22,553 nucleotides of DNA from Ramicandelaber brevisporus (GCA_025201865.1 MU602735.1:39130-61682); one strand, 5' to 3'. Shown: positions 7,906 to 15,925, numbered from the stretch's first letter. Numbers and translations: made by a program. The notes: generated from the sequence alone by a model not told the origin.

Positions 7906-8622
7906 ATGTCCACCCAGTACGAACTCATATACTTTCCGGTTGTCGGTCGTGCTGAAACAAGCAAGGCTCTGCTCACGATTGCCGACGCCAGCTGGAAGTA
8001 CACTACCGTCACCTTTGAAGAATGGCCGGCTATCAAGTCCACCACTCCATTCGGCCACCTCCCGATCCTTCACGAGTTCGACCCAGCCACTGGCGAGAAG
8101 GCGTTCGAGGTTGCCGAGTCCAGCGCCATCGAGACATACCTTGCCACCAAGTTTGGTCTCAACGGCAAGACTCTCCAAGAAACCACTCTGATTTCCTCAG
8201 TTCGCAGTGCCGATAGTGATATCCGCGAGCTCGCTCTGCGTTATATGACTGCTGTAAATGAGGATGCAAAGACCAAGGCGCTCGAAAAGTATATGGAAGC
8301 TTCCACCAATCTGGCCGCGTGTTTGGACAAGTTCATTGCCAACAACCCAACTGGAAGCGGCTATTTCGTTGGTGATTCACTGACCATTGTTGATATTACT
8401 GCATACATCTCGTATATTTGGAGTCACTCGACTGGCGGCCACTACTCGGTCACTGCCGAAAAGACGCCACATCTGCTGAAGCTTATTGAGAAGGTCAAGA
8501 AGCATCCAAAGCTTGAGGCGTTCTTTGCTGACTTTGAGCAGCGTGTGCATGCTCGGGTCAAAGCTCGTGCTGAGAAAGAAGCTGCCGAAAAGGTCTCCAA
8601 GGAAGCAACTACCACCAAATAA
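7906..8622 (+). CDS. Glutathione S-transferase, sigma-like
   Basis: This is a 238-residue cytosolic glutathione transferase that would conjugate glutathione to electrophiles or reduce peroxides. The N-terminal thioredoxin-like domain (1-84) has YFPVVGRAET, in which Y9 is placed like the catalytic Tyr of alpha/mu/pi/sigma enzymes; the cis-proline P53 in FGHLPIL; and the glutathione-binding ESSAI (71-75). The helical domain follows, with GDSLTIVDI (156-164), the N-capping and hydrophobic-staple motif seen across GSTs. Family members usually end near 205-215; here a Lys/Glu/Ala-rich tail (about 211-238) follows, probably a helix. No signal peptide is seen. It is divergent from BET1. AATAAA overlaps the stop codon at 8618-8623, probably by chance. 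The subclass is less sure than the family. Confidence 0.9.
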   Translation: MSTQYELIYFPVVGRAETSKALLTIADASWKYTTVTFEEWPAIKSTTPFGHLPILHEFDPATGEKAFEVAESSAIETYLATKFGLNGKTLQETTLISSVRSADSDIRELALRYMTAVNEDAKTKALEKYMEASTNLAACLDKFIANNPTGSGYFVGDSLTIVDITAYISYIWSHSTGGHYSVTAEKTPHLLKLIEKVKKHPKLEAFFADFEQRVHARVKARAEKEAAEKVSKEATTTK

Positions 8623-8973
8623 ACAACACTTAACATTTTATCTAGTATGACTCTTTTATGATTCGAATGACATTTTCCAACCAACTCAGATACCTTTCCA
8701 CACTCCTGGCCGTAATGACCAAATAGCGGGTTGATATTACTCCTGAAGGTAGTCGCTGAGCAGAGAGAGTTGGTTGATCGCATACTCCACTACTCTCTTG
8801 CAGATCTCTTTCTATCACGCTTGCTACCGTGTTATTATCTGCTCGTTTCTGCCACCGACGCGTTCCATTGGCTACCCTGCGCTGATCTCCACTCCATTCT
8901 CAACAACTGGATCTGTGACACAGTTGGCCAGCAGCTGCACAGGGAACTCATTGCTATCGACACTTAATCCTAT

Positions 8974-9281
8974 ATGTATTCTTTTTTCTCATCCTACTAT
9001 ATCACATCAGCGCCACCAGAACCGAACTGGTCAAATGTTTGGAGTGGTCATTCCTACTCATCCACTAGTAATTACCCAGCATACTCAAGCAGCAATGATC
9101 AAAACTATGCCAGAGGTTCCGGTTACGGTAAAACACGCTATCCCGAAGGCAATGGGCATTTATCAGGCACGCCTATGTACATGCATAATAACTAACGTGC
9201 TTTTGTTTAGATCATCATCTCAAAGTGTTATCTTGGCGGAACTTTGTAACTCCATTCACCACTGTCAATGTACTTGATTAG
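8974..9281 (+). CDS. Possible spliced small gene, terminal exons only
   Basis: An ORF begins with ATG at 8974 and reads Tyr/Ser/Asn/Gly-rich protein (NWSNVWSGHSYSS, NYARGSGYG) before a stop at 9193. Within it, GTAAAA at about 9129 could be a donor. CTAAC (9192-9196) followed by a T-rich tract and TTTAG (ending 9210) is a textbook short-intron end. Splicing these keeps the frame open through HHLKVLSWRNFVTP to a TAG at 9279-9281, and AATAAA follows at 9316. The first exon may lie further upstream, since 8980-9010 also looks like a pyrimidine tract ending in CAG. An alternative frame through the same exon begins MFGVVIP. I do not recognise the product. A decayed gene is equally possible. Confidence 0.25.
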
Positions 9282-9315
9282 CAGAATTCTCGGCACATTA
9301 ACTCACATTTTCTAC

Positions 9316-9321
9316 AATAAA
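9316..9321 (+). terminator. Candidate polyadenylation signal AATAAA
   Basis: A canonical AATAAA lies 35-40 bp after the proposed stop codon of the spliced locus at 8974-9281. Its placement supports a transcription unit there, but a lone hexamer is weak evidence. Confidence 0.35.
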
Positions 9322-9722
9322 CACCCATTTTAAGATGTACATTATGAGCCAAATAGCACTGTCCGGATCGACTAGTTGATCGAAAAGTAAGCGGAGAGAC
9401 GCAGAAATCGAGCCAGAGGTACCTTAGGATAGTGTGAATAGGGTTTTGGGTGCTTTGGGTCGCAGTCGCGGATGTCATTTGACAACTACATATAAACATC
9501 ACCTGGATACACGATATCTAGACTAAATGGACACCCAGGAACAACATGCCGTGTTGGGAGACGCGTCTTTAGGCGTGTAAAGCTGCGCTACTAAACTCAC
9601 CAGAACCTAGCCAACAACTTTCACTAATTGATGTTGAGTCGTGGTTGCCATCTGGAGGCGTGAGATGGTCAAATGTCGAGAAATGGTGAAATCGCAGATC
9701 GAGCACCTCGACTTTGCGAGAA

Positions 9723-10130
9723 ATGCGGAGAAATCTCCTGTCAATTCCACCTCCTTCTCGCAATATACGCAGACACACGTTGACACCTCCGAACAACACC
9801 ACTCAGCCTGTGCTCTATCTTCTTCTTTTCTTACACACACTGCAAAAATTCAACGACCTGCTCGTACACCAGCTTGACGACCTCGCTGCCGCACATTGTA
9901 CTATCCGTTCTCATTGCGACCGCCATCAGTTCAAACAGTTGTCGACGGCAGTCACTTTGTACCTTTCTACTTTTGCTTTTGCTCATCTCCGGCTCCCTCA
10001 TCTCGACAAGTCAACCCAGCACTTCCGTCGGTTTACCCAGAATTACCGCCAGCATTCCACAGTGACTCGCAACGTTCATGCCACCAAAGAAGAAACGTCA
10101 GTTCAAAAATGGAGTGAAGTGTGGGGTTAA
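9723..10130 (+). CDS. Uncertain 135-residue ORF overlapping the zinc-finger gene start
   Basis: From the ATG at 9723 the frame is open for 135 residues and overlaps the start of the zinc-finger gene (10078) by 53 bp in a different frame. The middle (LQKFNDLLVHQLDDLAAAHC and onward through AFAHLRLPHLDKS) looks like an amphipathic helical protein rather than random translation. No family is recognised. It may instead be the 5' UTR of the zinc-finger gene, or an exon joined to it by splicing that I cannot place. Confidence 0.2.
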   Translation: MRRNLLSIPPPSRNIRRHTLTPPNNTTQPVLYLLLFLHTLQKFNDLLVHQLDDLAAAHCTIRSHCDRHQFKQLSTAVTLYLSTFAFAHLRLPHLDKSTQHFRRFTQNYRQHSTVTRNVHATKEETSVQKWSEVWG

Positions 10131-10728
10131 AGCGAACCCATGCATCAAACATTGTGACACATGTGTGAGTGGGACAGTCAGAGACTTCAAGCAGCATTGT
10201 ACCAAGCAGAAACACCAGCTCACCACACTGCAGTATATGGCATTCTTCTTCCTATTCTGGCCAGATAGACCGCAGGAAGACGGGTACAGGTTTGTGTTTG
10301 GTAAACTGCGTGGACTGGGCCGTCCCACTGGATTGATCAACTGGACATGTACTTGTCATGAACAGGCAGATGACACTCAGCCAGATCCGCGACCAGTTGA
10401 TGACGTGTGGAATGCAGAGTATGAGCGATGTTTGATCAAGGCTAAAGAATACCTCGTTCGCATTAAGCAGATGGATGGCGACTCGCTTGCTTTCATTCAG
10501 CGCATGGAGACTGATATTACGGCACGCGCAGCAGCTCCAGCGCTGGAACGTCCCACAACTTCAGCAACAGATGAATTAGCACTATTTGCCCCAGTTGTAA
10601 CCACTGCCAAACGTGATCGCAACAGTCGCGGCAATGGCATAACTGCTGTTGAGCCTGAACCAGGCAGTGTGCGTAGAAGTCAGCGACGGCTAGGCACAGG
10701 CGGTCTGGAACACCTGACCGCAGTTTGA
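10078..10728 (+). CDS. Small protein with a U1/matrin-like C2H2 zinc finger, unknown function
   Basis: This is a 216-residue protein starting at MPPKKKRQ, a basic patch that could be a nuclear localisation signal. A single finger follows: C26-x2-C29-x10-H40-x5-H46 (CDTC, then FKQHCTKQKH). The H-x5-H spacing is that of U1C/matrin-type fingers that bind RNA or double-stranded RNA; the Cys-His loop is two residues shorter than usual. After it comes a hydrophobic stretch (about 51-61, LQYMAFFFLFW), an unassigned central part (GKLRGLGRPTGLINWTCTC) and a helical segment (111-150). The last 60 residues are low-complexity and basic (RRSQRRLG near the end). No paralogue or known domain is recognised beyond the finger. 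An upstream ORF overlaps its start, so translation of this ATG depends on the true 5' end of the mRNA. Confidence 0.55.
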   Translation: MPPKKKRQFKNGVKCGVKANPCIKHCDTCVSGTVRDFKQHCTKQKHQLTTLQYMAFFFLFWPDRPQEDGYRFVFGKLRGLGRPTGLINWTCTCHEQADDTQPDPRPVDDVWNAEYERCLIKAKEYLVRIKQMDGDSLAFIQRMETDITARAAAPALERPTTSATDELALFAPVVTTAKRDRNSRGNGITAVEPEPGSVRRSQRRLGTGGLEHLTAV

Positions 10729-11074
10729 TCCCATAACTGTAGTAGAATAAGTGGACTGCCACTATTACTGTGGGAAGCAATTATATGAGGTATGACTAAC
10801 AAAACTGTATCCCCAAAAGAGATCATAAGAGCCGGTGGGAACAAGTTCAAATTGGATGTAATGCCGTGTGAGTTTTTAAGGCTGATACCAGAATTAGTGG
10901 GGAAAAGTATACGAGTTAATAGCCTCCTTTTTCTATCTCATCCTTGTCGATGTCTGTTCTAACCTCTTCTTCTGTGAGGTCTCGTTTTCTTCCTTCTTGA
11001 CTCATACACACAACTACTTCGATATTCATTTTTTTTTTAAACGAGTACCACATCCTAATCTTATACCTACAACG
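10729..11074. other. 346-bp gap before the secreted Cys-rich gene
   Basis: There is no gene here. It is the 3' flank of the zinc-finger gene and the promoter and 5' UTR of the secreted protein gene. GTGAGT at about 10868 and CTAAC followed by a CT-rich tract and TGTGAG (about 10958-10978) could delimit a 110-nt 5'-UTR intron, but this is only a suggestion. A T-rich block (11029-11038) lies close to the start codon. Confidence 0.35.
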
Positions 11075-11428
11075 ATGAAGGGTATCTTCTATTCGCTTGT
11101 CATCGCAGTGGTATCTAGCTGCGTCTCCTCGGTGGTCGGTTTGCCTAGCTGCTGCACCGTTACTCCAAGCTCAGGTATGAAGACTTATTTCGGCTGCCGT
11201 AGATCTTGTTTGTTTGGTAGAGGTAGGAATATTGATGCTATTAAAAAATGTATGGAAGAATGTCAGATCCCAAGCTGTGGTGTCGTGTCTGAACTTCAGA
11301 AGGACCTTGTAGCCTGTTCCAAGTCTGGACGGTGCCCAAGCACAAATGACTCCTCTGACTTCATTGTTGCGTGCAGAGGTATCACAAAGGCCACGAAGTG
11401 TGGAGACTGGGTAAAAGTCTGTCGTTAA
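11075..11428 (+). CDS. Small secreted cysteine-rich protein with a hairpinin-like C-x3-C pair
   Basis: This is a 117-residue protein starting at the first ATG of the frame. It begins MKGIFYSLVIAVV, a clear signal peptide with likely cleavage after G22. The mature part has 12 cysteines (26, 27, 41, 45, 59, 63, 68, 81, 87, 100, 109, 116), which could form six disulfides. C41-x3-C45 and C59-x3-C63, separated by 13 residues with a helix-like IDAIKK in between, match the C-x3-C...C-x3-C spacing of alpha-hairpinins. The remaining cysteines resemble no family I can name. No membrane segment or GPI-type C terminus is present. The role could be an extracellular effector, an antimicrobial peptide or a wall component; the sequence does not decide. 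AATAAA pairs at 11620-11631 may serve its 3' end. Confidence 0.7.
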   Translation: MKGIFYSLVIAVVSSCVSSVVGLPSCCTVTPSSGMKTYFGCRRSCLFGRGRNIDAIKKCMEECQIPSCGVVSELQKDLVACSKSGRCPSTNDSSDFIVACRGITKATKCGDWVKVCR

Positions 11429-11619
11429 AATTGAGTATAACGAAGATTGCTACATCTAATGCTTTTTTTCAGATTCTGTCTGTTTTTTTTTTAATCAGTA
11501 GAATAACTATATCTGCACAGGATTACTTTATGAGTGAGGGCTATCCACTTCCCTTTTTGCCTAGCTGATTCATTTGCGATTGAACGTGGCAATAGAGTAA
11601 GGGAATCTATCAATCGGTC

Positions 11620-11631
11620 AATAAAAATAAA
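11620..11631 (+). terminator. Two tandem AATAAA hexamers
   Basis: AATAAA occurs at 11620-11625 and again at 11626-11631, between the secreted protein gene and the V-ATPase gene on the same strand. They lie about 190 bp after the former's stop and 85 bp before the latter's start, so they most likely end the upstream transcript. Confidence 0.4.
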
Positions 11632-11715
11632 CGAGCCACGTCGCGTGTTTGGAGTTTTGGAGCTTGCCTGTCTGTTCTGCCTCGAAACCAACTTCATCGC
11701 TACATCAAAAAAGTA

Positions 11716-12789
11716 ATGTCTTCTGACTTTGTGTTCAACGCTGAACACGGTTTCCTCGAGGGAATCGTGCGTGGCTACCGCTCTGGCCTCATCTCCAACG
11801 CAGCCTACTCGACGCTGGCGCAGTGCGAGACGATTGACGACTTGCGTCTCCAGTTGGCTCCAACCGACTACGGCCCTGCTCTCCAGAACGAGCCATCTCC
11901 ACTGTCCACCTCTACTTTGTCCGAGCGCCTCCGCGAGACGCTGGTTGCCGAGTTCAACTACCTTCGCAGCCAGGCTGTTGCTCCACTGTCGCAGTTCCTC
12001 GACTACATCACGTACGGATACATGATTGACAATGTGATTATGCTCATCACGGGAACATTGCACGGCCGCGACATGAGCGAGCTGATGGACAGCTGCCATC
12101 CACTGGGCATCTTCGACACAATGTCCGCACTGTGCTCGGCCGGCTCTACCGTCAATGTGCAGGAGCTCTACAACACCATTCTGGTCGACACTCCGCTGGC
12201 ACCATATTTCCGCAACTGTCTGTCAGCGCAGGATCTCGACGAGATGAACATTGAGATCATCCGCAACACCCTCTACAAGGCATATCTGGAGGACTTTTAC
12301 GCCTTCTGCAAGGCAATGCCCGGCGCGACTGCCGAAATCATGAGCGAGATTCTCGAGTTTGAGGCTGACCGGCGAGTCATTACCATCACCATCAACTCAT
12401 TCAGCACAGACTTGACCAAGGACGAGCGTGCGCTGCTGTTCCCAAGTTTCGGCAAGCTGTATCCGGCTGGTGCCAACCGTCTTGCTCGCGCCGATGACAT
12501 TGACCAGGTGAAGCAGGTGTGCGACACGATTATTGAGTATCGCCCGTTCTTTGACACGGCGTTTGGTGGCGGCATCGACAGTGGCGATGAGGGCCGTTTA
12601 TTGGATGCGCGGTTCTACGAGTACGAAGTTGCCTTGAACCGCCGTGCGTACGAGCAGCAGTTCCACTGTGCCATCTTTTACGCATTTGTGAAGCTGCGCG
12701 AGCAAGAGCTCAGAAACGTCGTGTGGATTGCCGAGTGCATTGCTCAGCAGCAACGTGAGCGTATCAACAACTACATTCCTCTCTTCTAA
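11716..12789 (+). CDS. VMA6: V-type proton ATPase subunit d (V0 sector)
   Basis: This is a 357-residue protein covering the full family length (about 345-351). Subunit d sits on the c-ring on the cytoplasmic face of the V0 sector and couples it to the central stalk, so the pump can acidify vacuoles and endosomes. Conserved blocks are in order: [11 protein letters not shown] (15-25), [21 protein letters not shown] (95-108), [42 protein letters not shown] (176-190), EFEADRR, and the C-terminal [11 protein letters not shown] ending in IPLF. A short Gly/Asp insertion near 282-292 explains the slight extra length. The gene has no intron, and its codon choice is more GC-rich and regular than that of the low-complexity neighbours, as expected for a well-expressed gene. 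It converges on the aminotransferase gene, 147 bp away. Confidence 0.96.
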   Translation: MSSDFVFNAEHGFLEGIVRGYRSGLISNAAYSTLAQCETIDDLRLQLAPTDYGPALQNEPSPLSTSTLSERLRETLVAEFNYLRSQAVAPLSQFLDYITYGYMIDNVIMLITGTLHGRDMSELMDSCHPLGIFDTMSALCSAGSTVNVQELYNTILVDTPLAPYFRNCLSAQDLDEMNIEIIRNTLYKAYLEDFYAFCKAMPGATAEIMSEILEFEADRRVITITINSFSTDLTKDERALLFPSFGKLYPAGANRLARADDIDQVKQVCDTIIEYRPFFDTAFGGGIDSGDEGRLLDARFYEYEVALNRRAYEQQFHCAIFYAFVKLREQELRNVVWIAECIAQQQRERINNYIPLF

Positions 12790-12936
12790 CAACCTTTTTT
12801 CACGCAAACAAAGAAGTAACAAAACAAACCAATACAATAACAAAGCTTTTAATAATAATAATACTAATACTAAAAATGATAATGATAGGATGAAGATAAT
12901 GATGGTAATAAAACGAAGGCAAAGCTTGAATTGAAT

Positions 12937-14394
12937 CTAGTTGGATGAGGCTGAAGTGCCACAGCGGAACCGTCTCAGAACATTTGCGAGTCTGTGAATG
13001 CCCTCGTCAATCTGGTCTTCAGGCACAAACGAGAAGGATACACGCAAGTATGGAGCATCGGCAGCTGCCAGTCTACCCTCCTCGCTGGATCCGTCGGCTG
13101 CAAACATGTATCCAAAGATGAGCAGCACACGCTCCTCAATGCATGCGTCCCAGATCTGCTTCATGACACCTGGCTTGTCCTGCAAATCCTGTGGCAGACT
13201 GACCTTCATCCACAGGAACATGCCCGCAGTCGGCACAGAGTACGAGACGAGATTGTCGGGCACAAGATACTTGTCAACCGCAGCCATCATGGTGTCGCAT
13301 CTTCTGCGATAGGCACGCTGCAGCTCAAGAATGTGGTGCTCCCAGCCAGCAAAGCCCCATGCGCGCTCGAGCAACTCGACCACCAACACCTGCGAGAAAC
13401 CAGCAGTCTGCTGCACGGTGGCCTCGCCGATGCGGCACAGATAGGTGCTAAAGTCCTTGCTGGCGGTCACGATGCCACAGCGCAAGCCAGGAGCAAGCAC
13501 CTTTGAGAAGCAGTCGAGACGTACAACACGGCCATCAACGTCAATAGACGAAATGGTTGGAATCAGGCCACGAGTGCCTGGAAGACCATCCGGACCATCT
13601 GGATAATCAAAGAACTGGAGTGGGCCATATGGATCATCCTCGATGATCACCAAATCCAGCTCTTGAGCAACGGCGTACAATTCCGCACGACGCTGGGCAG
13701 ACATGGTTGCGCCGGTTGGGTTCTGTGCAGTCGGGACAATGTACAACACACGCAATCTGTGTTCCTGGGGATGCTGCGCATTCCATTCCTGAGTCGCGCG
13801 TCTCAATTCCTCTGGAATCATGCCCTCGGAGTCGATCTTGACGCCAACCGCAGTCAGCTCGTGGCATGGCAGCAGCTCAACCACAGCTGGATATGCCCAT
13901 TCGTCCAGCAAGATACCGTCACCTGGGTTTGTGAGCAGCTCAAGTGCGCGCGCGATACCATCAGTGTTACCAGCTGTCGCCACAATCTCCCAGTTCGCAT
14001 ATGGCGGTGCAGAGTAGCGCTCTACAAACTTGCGCATCGTGCAGTGGAACGCTGGCTGGCCGTATCCATTGCCATATTGCAGACCGCTCGCCAGTGGCAG
14101 CTGGTTCTCGCCATCTGGCCGTGGCTGCTTGCCGACGGTGACTGTGATGAACTCATCGACAGGCTCGGTGCTGCCCGTTTTGGCAGCGAGCGCTTGAGCG
14201 CCACGGTTCTGGACCTTGAACGACACTTCTTCGATGGGGAAGGTCGAGGGGTGTGGCAATCCGCCTCCAAGAGAGAGCATGCCAGGAAGCGCCATGAATG
14301 GCAGCGTGCTCTTTAATGGAGACGGGCCGCGCTGGAGAGTGCGCTTCGAGATATGGTGCGTCAGGTCGCAAACAGCCGAAGTTTCGGAGGGCAT
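12937..14394 (-). CDS. ARO8: PLP-dependent aminotransferase, aromatic/2-aminoadipate type (ARO8-like)
   Basis: This is a 485-residue fold-type I class I/II aminotransferase. The ORF is open to 14505 but with no ATG before 14394 (MPSETSAVCDL). SLGGGLPHPSTFP near the N terminus is the signature of the Aro8/kynurenine-aminoadipate transaminase group. Active-site features are present: NPTG (225-228), EDDPY (252-256, PLP-binding Asp and Tyr), CFSKVLAPGLR with the Schiff-base lysine K298, and LRVSFS with R451 for the substrate carboxylate. These enzymes transfer amino groups between aromatic amino acids or 2-aminoadipate and 2-oxo acids, so the role is in Phe/Tyr/Trp metabolism or lysine synthesis. 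No targeting peptide is clear. It is convergent with the V-ATPase gene. A minus-strand TATAAA (14594-14599) and an upstream intron (14915-14965) may belong to its 5' region. Substrate preference cannot be read by eye. Confidence 0.92.
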   Translation of the reverse strand: MPSETSAVCDLTHHISKRTLQRGPSPLKSTLPFMALPGMLSLGGGLPHPSTFPIEEVSFKVQNRGAQALAAKTGSTEPVDEFITVTVGKQPRPDGENQLPLASGLQYGNGYGQPAFHCTMRKFVERYSAPPYANWEIVATAGNTDGIARALELLTNPGDGILLDEWAYPAVVELLPCHELTAVGVKIDSEGMIPEELRRATQEWNAQHPQEHRLRVLYIVPTAQNPTGATMSAQRRAELYAVAQELDLVIIEDDPYGPLQFFDYPDGPDGLPGTRGLIPTISSIDVDGRVVRLDCFSKVLAPGLRCGIVTASKDFSTYLCRIGEATVQQTAGFSQVLVVELLERAWGFAGWEHHILELQRAYRRRCDTMMAAVDKYLVPDNLVSYSVPTAGMFLWMKVSLPQDLQDKPGVMKQIWDACIEERVLLIFGYMFAADGSSEEGRLAAADAPYLRVSFSFVPEDQIDEGIHRLANVLRRFRCGTSASSN

Positions 14395-14593
14395 TGAGTG
14401 GATCGTATCAGAAGGCGTGGTGATAACGGAGATACAGCAGCAGTGATATAAAAGAGGAAAAAAGAAACTGCGAAGTGATGATGATGATAACAACAACAAT
14501 AACAAAAAGAATTTTTTTTGAGTATGGCGTGCTTATGTCAGAAAGGTCGCACGCAGAGGACGAGGGAGAATGATCATGGTTCTTCGGGATGAT

Positions 14594-14599
14594 TTATAA
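14594..14599 (-). promoter_or_regulatory. Candidate TATA box for the aminotransferase gene
   Basis: TATAAA on the minus strand lies about 200 bp upstream of the ATG at 14394. The position suits a core promoter with a 150-170-nt leader. The intron further upstream argues for a start site beyond it, so this is tentative. Confidence 0.25.
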
Positions 14600-14914
14600 T
14601 AATGGGGCGACGGACGACGGACGACGGGTGACCGGCTGCTGCAAGCGAGGTAGCACAGACAAGTTTGCCAGCTCAGTTCCGGCGACGACGACGACAGCGA
14701 CAGCGACAAGTTCCGTGTGATGGTTTGCGACCGTTCGCTGCAGAGTGCCATTGAGAAGTTCCTCTTGCTTCGATTGGGTGTTTCGGATATAAATGTCAGA
14801 ATAGTTTTCGCTGACCAATACCAACCAGGCCAAATAGAAAGAAAAAATAAATAAATGAGTCAGATCCGTGACTACTTTGGTCAGCTGAAGGAATGTGACT
14901 AGGCCGCAGCTACT

Positions 14915-14965
14915 CTGTATCACAGAACCATGTCATTAGTCGTGGGAAAGAATACTGCTACTCAC
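14915..14965 (-). other. 51-nt minus-strand intron (5'-UTR or unannotated gene)
   Basis: Reading the minus strand, GTGAGT opens the intron at 14965, CTAAT (14939-14935) is a near-ideal branch point 20 nt before the end, and GATACAG closes it at 14915. The length of 51 nt is typical of fungal introns. The intron lies about 520 bp upstream of the aminotransferase ATG on the same strand, so a 5'-UTR intron of that gene is the simplest reading. It could also belong to a separate minus-strand gene. Confidence 0.5.
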
Positions 14966-15032
14966 ATGGTCCGATAGTCAGGACCGAGATGGAATGGTAA
15001 CACTTGTGCAATAGTTAAAAATGTGCTCATCC

Positions 15033-15160
15033 GCCTGGAACCAGTGAATCCAAGAAATTCACAAGGAACCAGGCTTCCTCCGAGCTAGGATAGAGATCGC
15101 CAAAGAGACAGTTGTATAGGGTAGCACTAACCGTTGCTTGCCTATACCGTCCTTTACAAC
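15033..15160. other. Two adjacent hairpins with internal loops
   Basis: Hairpin 1: GCCTGG (15033-15038) pairs with CCAGGC (15069-15074), and GTGAAT (15044-15049) pairs with ATTCAC (15057-15062). These give two 6-bp stems separated by an internal loop and capped by 7 nt. Hairpin 2: TATAGG (15115-15120) pairs with CCTATA (15141-15146), and AGCA (15123-15126) pairs with TGCT (15135-15138), capped by 8 nt; GTTG/CAAC can extend it outward. The layout resembles a structured RNA such as an H/ACA guide, but no H box is found. Confidence 0.3.
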
Positions 15161-15197
15161 CCGTCTCATATCTAAGCAGATAAGAATTAAGATGAAT

Positions 15198-15224
15198 ACC
15201 GAACCGAACCGAACAGAACCGAAC
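15198..15224. repeat. Short GAACC pentamer repeat
   Basis: About five imperfect copies of CCGAA/GAACC run in tandem just after the hairpin pair. One copy is altered to GAACAGAACC. Confidence 0.75.
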
Positions 15225-15292
15225 CAAGAAAAAAAAACATAGCATGGCGACAGCAACAGGGGAACAAGTGCTGACAGCCAACGCAACCACCT

Positions 15293-15808
15293 TCACTTGA
15301 CGACAACGACGACCAACGACAGCAAGCGAGAGGTGGGGGAGAAAGCCAACGGAGGAGGAGACGAACCAAGAGAGAGGGAGACGGATGGAACATGCCGCTG
15401 GGAAAACCCGGATGCCAGCCACACCAACCTGGCGGCAGAGGGACAACCACCACGGGGACCGAACACCGCGCCAGCACACGCCAGCACCTGGGGACAACGA
15501 GGGAACAACGCCGATGCTTGAAGGAAGTCGAAGAGAAAATAGAGATGTGTGTTTGGGAAGTGTTTTTGTGATGATTGTAGAGAAGAGAAAGAGAGAACGG
15601 CGAGCGAAGGACGAAGCGTAGATTCGCAACTGATATAGAATGTGGATAGATTGTTTATTGCTGGAACGAAGGGGAAGATAGATGCTGATACGAAGGAGGT
15701 AAACGAAGTGAGTAATCCTTGTCGATGATATCGATTGATGAGTAATGTTATTGGAAAGGAGAGAACAAAGAGGAAGGTGAGAAGGAGGGATACAGCTCTG
15801 CCGTGCAT
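15293..15808 (-). CDS. Uncertain 171-residue minus-strand ORF with N-terminal hydrophobic segment
   Basis: From an ATG at 15808 the frame is open for 171 residues. It starts with a hydrophobic stretch (AVSLLLTFLFVLSFPITLL) that looks like a signal peptide or anchor. The rest is Ser/Pro/Phe-rich and comes from CT-rich DNA, which easily gives such translations. A second frame in the same area ends in a more protein-like segment at 15027-15175 (CLFGDLYPSSEEAWFLVNF). The two could be parts of one spliced gene, or the ORF could be chance. Confidence 0.15.
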   Translation of the reverse strand: MHGRAVSLLLTFLFVLSFPITLLINRYHRQGLLTSFTSFVSASIFPFVPAINNLSTFYISCESTLRPSLAVLSFSSLQSSQKHFPNTHLYFLFDFLQASALFPRCPQVLACAGAVFGPRGGCPSAARLVWLASGFSQRHVPSVSLSLGSSPPPLAFSPTSRLLSLVVVVVK

Positions 15809-15925
15809 GCGTAGCTCCTACAACACCAGCTTACAGGGATAGAGCTGGATCACACAGTGAGTAATGGTTCAGAACAGAGATTGCTGAGCCAATTACAGAC
15901 ACCTATTGGATACAGGCAGCTATGC

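Larger units (their letters stand above)
8623..9722. other. 1.1-kb region without a clear gene, possible spliced or decayed locus
   Basis: No intact single-exon gene is present. Several short plus-strand ORFs overlap in different frames. An intron-like 3' end lies at 9192-9210 and an AATAAA at 9316-9321, described separately. TATAAA at 9491-9496 could be a promoter element for something downstream. The rest is unassigned. Confidence 0.4.

Noticed and set aside
9036-9277. Hikeshi/OPI10 gene from the MFGVVIP start
   Set aside because: The likeness is limited to a few residues at the start, the conserved body is missing, and a different frame through the same DNA fits the splice signal better.
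14396-14505. N-terminal hydrophobic extension of the aminotransferase as a signal peptide
   Set aside because: There is no ATG in the extension; the first in-frame ATG is at 14394, directly before the conserved N-terminal region.
15033-15160. H/ACA snoRNA call for the paired hairpins
   Set aside because: The hinge between them lacks an ANANNA box, so only a generic structured-RNA candidate is reported.
15027-15629. 200-residue minus-strand ORF as a full gene
   Set aside because: It opens with a TTG rather than ATG and most of it is translated CT-rich DNA; only its last 45 residues look protein-like.
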